Both the position numbers and the translations under genes were made by a program. Below the pieces are notes generated by a model that was given only the letters and a program-made list of their open reading frames with translations, was not told the DNA's origin and made no database searches. Shown here one piece after another: positions 31,776-32,179 of a DNA stretch of 32,179 nt (the stretch's first letter is position 1; every line of letters begins with the position of its first letter). The DNA is from an uncultured Verrucomicrobiales bacterium (GTDB lineage Bacteria > Verrucomicrobiota > Verrucomicrobiia > Verrucomicrobiales > Akkermansiaceae), in NCBI GenBank assembly GCA_937944055.1, contig CALDZJ010000101.1:1-32179 (forward strand). The letters are read 5' to 3'.

Positions 31776-32179
31776 GTGAGATTCCTCCGGCTCCTTCTTC
31801 CCCTCTTGATCACCTCCTGCTCAGTCCACATCGAGCAAGCCGCCACCAAGACCTCAAAAGCCACAAAAACCAAGATCGACTGGCCCGCCTGGACCCCCTC
31901 AAATTTCACCGAAGAGATTAAAGATAATAACCCCTTTAATCCAAAGTTTCTCAAAGTCACCCCAGGCGAAGTCGTCACCTACGGCCCTCGCCCAGATGGC
32001 CGCGAACACTTCGCCGTCATCAGCAAACGTGAGGAAAACCAAAAAAACGGCATCTTCCAACTCCGCCTCTGCTTCCTCCCCACCTCCATCTTCGCTGGCG
32101 CGAGCCCCCTCGAAGCACAGCAAAACAACCTCCACGCAAAGGACCGCAAGTGGACCTACTCGGCCTTCAACTTCCGCTC
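31776..32179 (+). CDS. Lipoprotein of unknown function (partial, C-terminus off the right edge)
   Basis: A GTG at 31776 opens a frame that runs to the right edge with no stop (134 codons seen). It starts with a short lipoprotein signal, RFLRLLLPLLITSC, with lipobox ITSC, so the mature protein probably begins at Cys near residue 15. The following part is Thr/Lys-rich (TKTSKATKTK), then has IDWPAWTPSNFTEEIKDNNP and VVTYGPRPDGREHFAVISK. I do not recognise the family. The frame uses the same C-ending codons as neighbouring genes, which supports it being real. It lies 27 bp after the glyQS terminator. Confidence 0.7.
   Translation, partial: MRFLRLLLPLLITSCSVHIEQAATKTSKATKTKIDWPAWTPSNFTEEIKDNNPFNPKFLKVTPGEVVTYGPRPDGREHFAVISKREENQKNGIFQLRLCFLPTSIFAGASPLEAQQNNLHAKDRKWTYSAFNFR

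Overview
The window looks like a chromosomal core segment from a Gram-negative member of the PVC superphylum, most likely Verrucomicrobiota. The reasons are mixed. A 3-keto-disaccharide hydrolase family (DUF1080) protein, a formylglycine-enzyme-fold lipoprotein and an SSF symporter sit among housekeeping genes, which is typical of that phylum. kdsB overlaps pyrG, an order I also recall from Chlamydiae. Kdo synthesis and lipoproteins indicate an outer membrane. The phylum call is inference, since no rRNA or tRNA gene is present.

Layout. 1-2474 is a leftward dnaA-dnaN pair (dnaN runs off the left edge), followed by a leftward sodium:solute symporter to 4304. From 4434 rightward come kdsB, pyrG, a NagZ-like hexosaminidase, class II fba and a membrane protein, interrupted by a 93-bp inverted-repeat element after pyrG and a strong terminator after fba. 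From 10024 to 13123 there is a leftward winged-helix/Fic protein, a 214-bp spacer holding about eight copies of a 9-bp operator-like word, and a rightward pair of DUF6580-like and DUF1080 genes. The spacer and the first rightward gene are T-rich, unlike the C-rich flanks. 13116-16488 is leftward: a TPMT-like methyltransferase, cell-wall amidase, secreted protein, DtxR/MntR-type regulator and HU. 16673-21451 is rightward: a YiiX-like hydrolase, aroC, a CvpA-like protein, a small secreted protein and rpe. smpB and rpoZ run leftward, then a formylglycine-enzyme-fold lipoprotein rightward, a leftward membrane protein, and a rightward secreted protein with an eight-cysteine metallothionein-like cluster. 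25799-29923 is a tight leftward five-gene block: NRDE protein, ATP-grasp ligase, hemolysin-type PlsC acyltransferase, DinB-like protein, OlsB/GlsB-like N-acyltransferase. Last come glycyl-tRNA synthetase and a truncated lipoprotein.

How the genes work together. PyrG makes the CTP that KdsB uses to activate Kdo. NagZ and the amidase act in murein turnover. The N-acyltransferase and PlsC-type enzyme match the two steps of acyl-amino-acid lipid synthesis and may form, with the ATP-grasp protein, an envelope-lipid locus. The most unusual signals are the missing canonical start codon of kdsB, the operator cluster beside a Fic protein whose catalytic His is Gln, a 19-bp tandem duplication that separates a formerly overlapping stop/start, and the cysteine cluster. 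The only stretch over 300 bp without a gene is 29924-30287. I saw no CRISPR array, insertion sequence, tRNA or rRNA.
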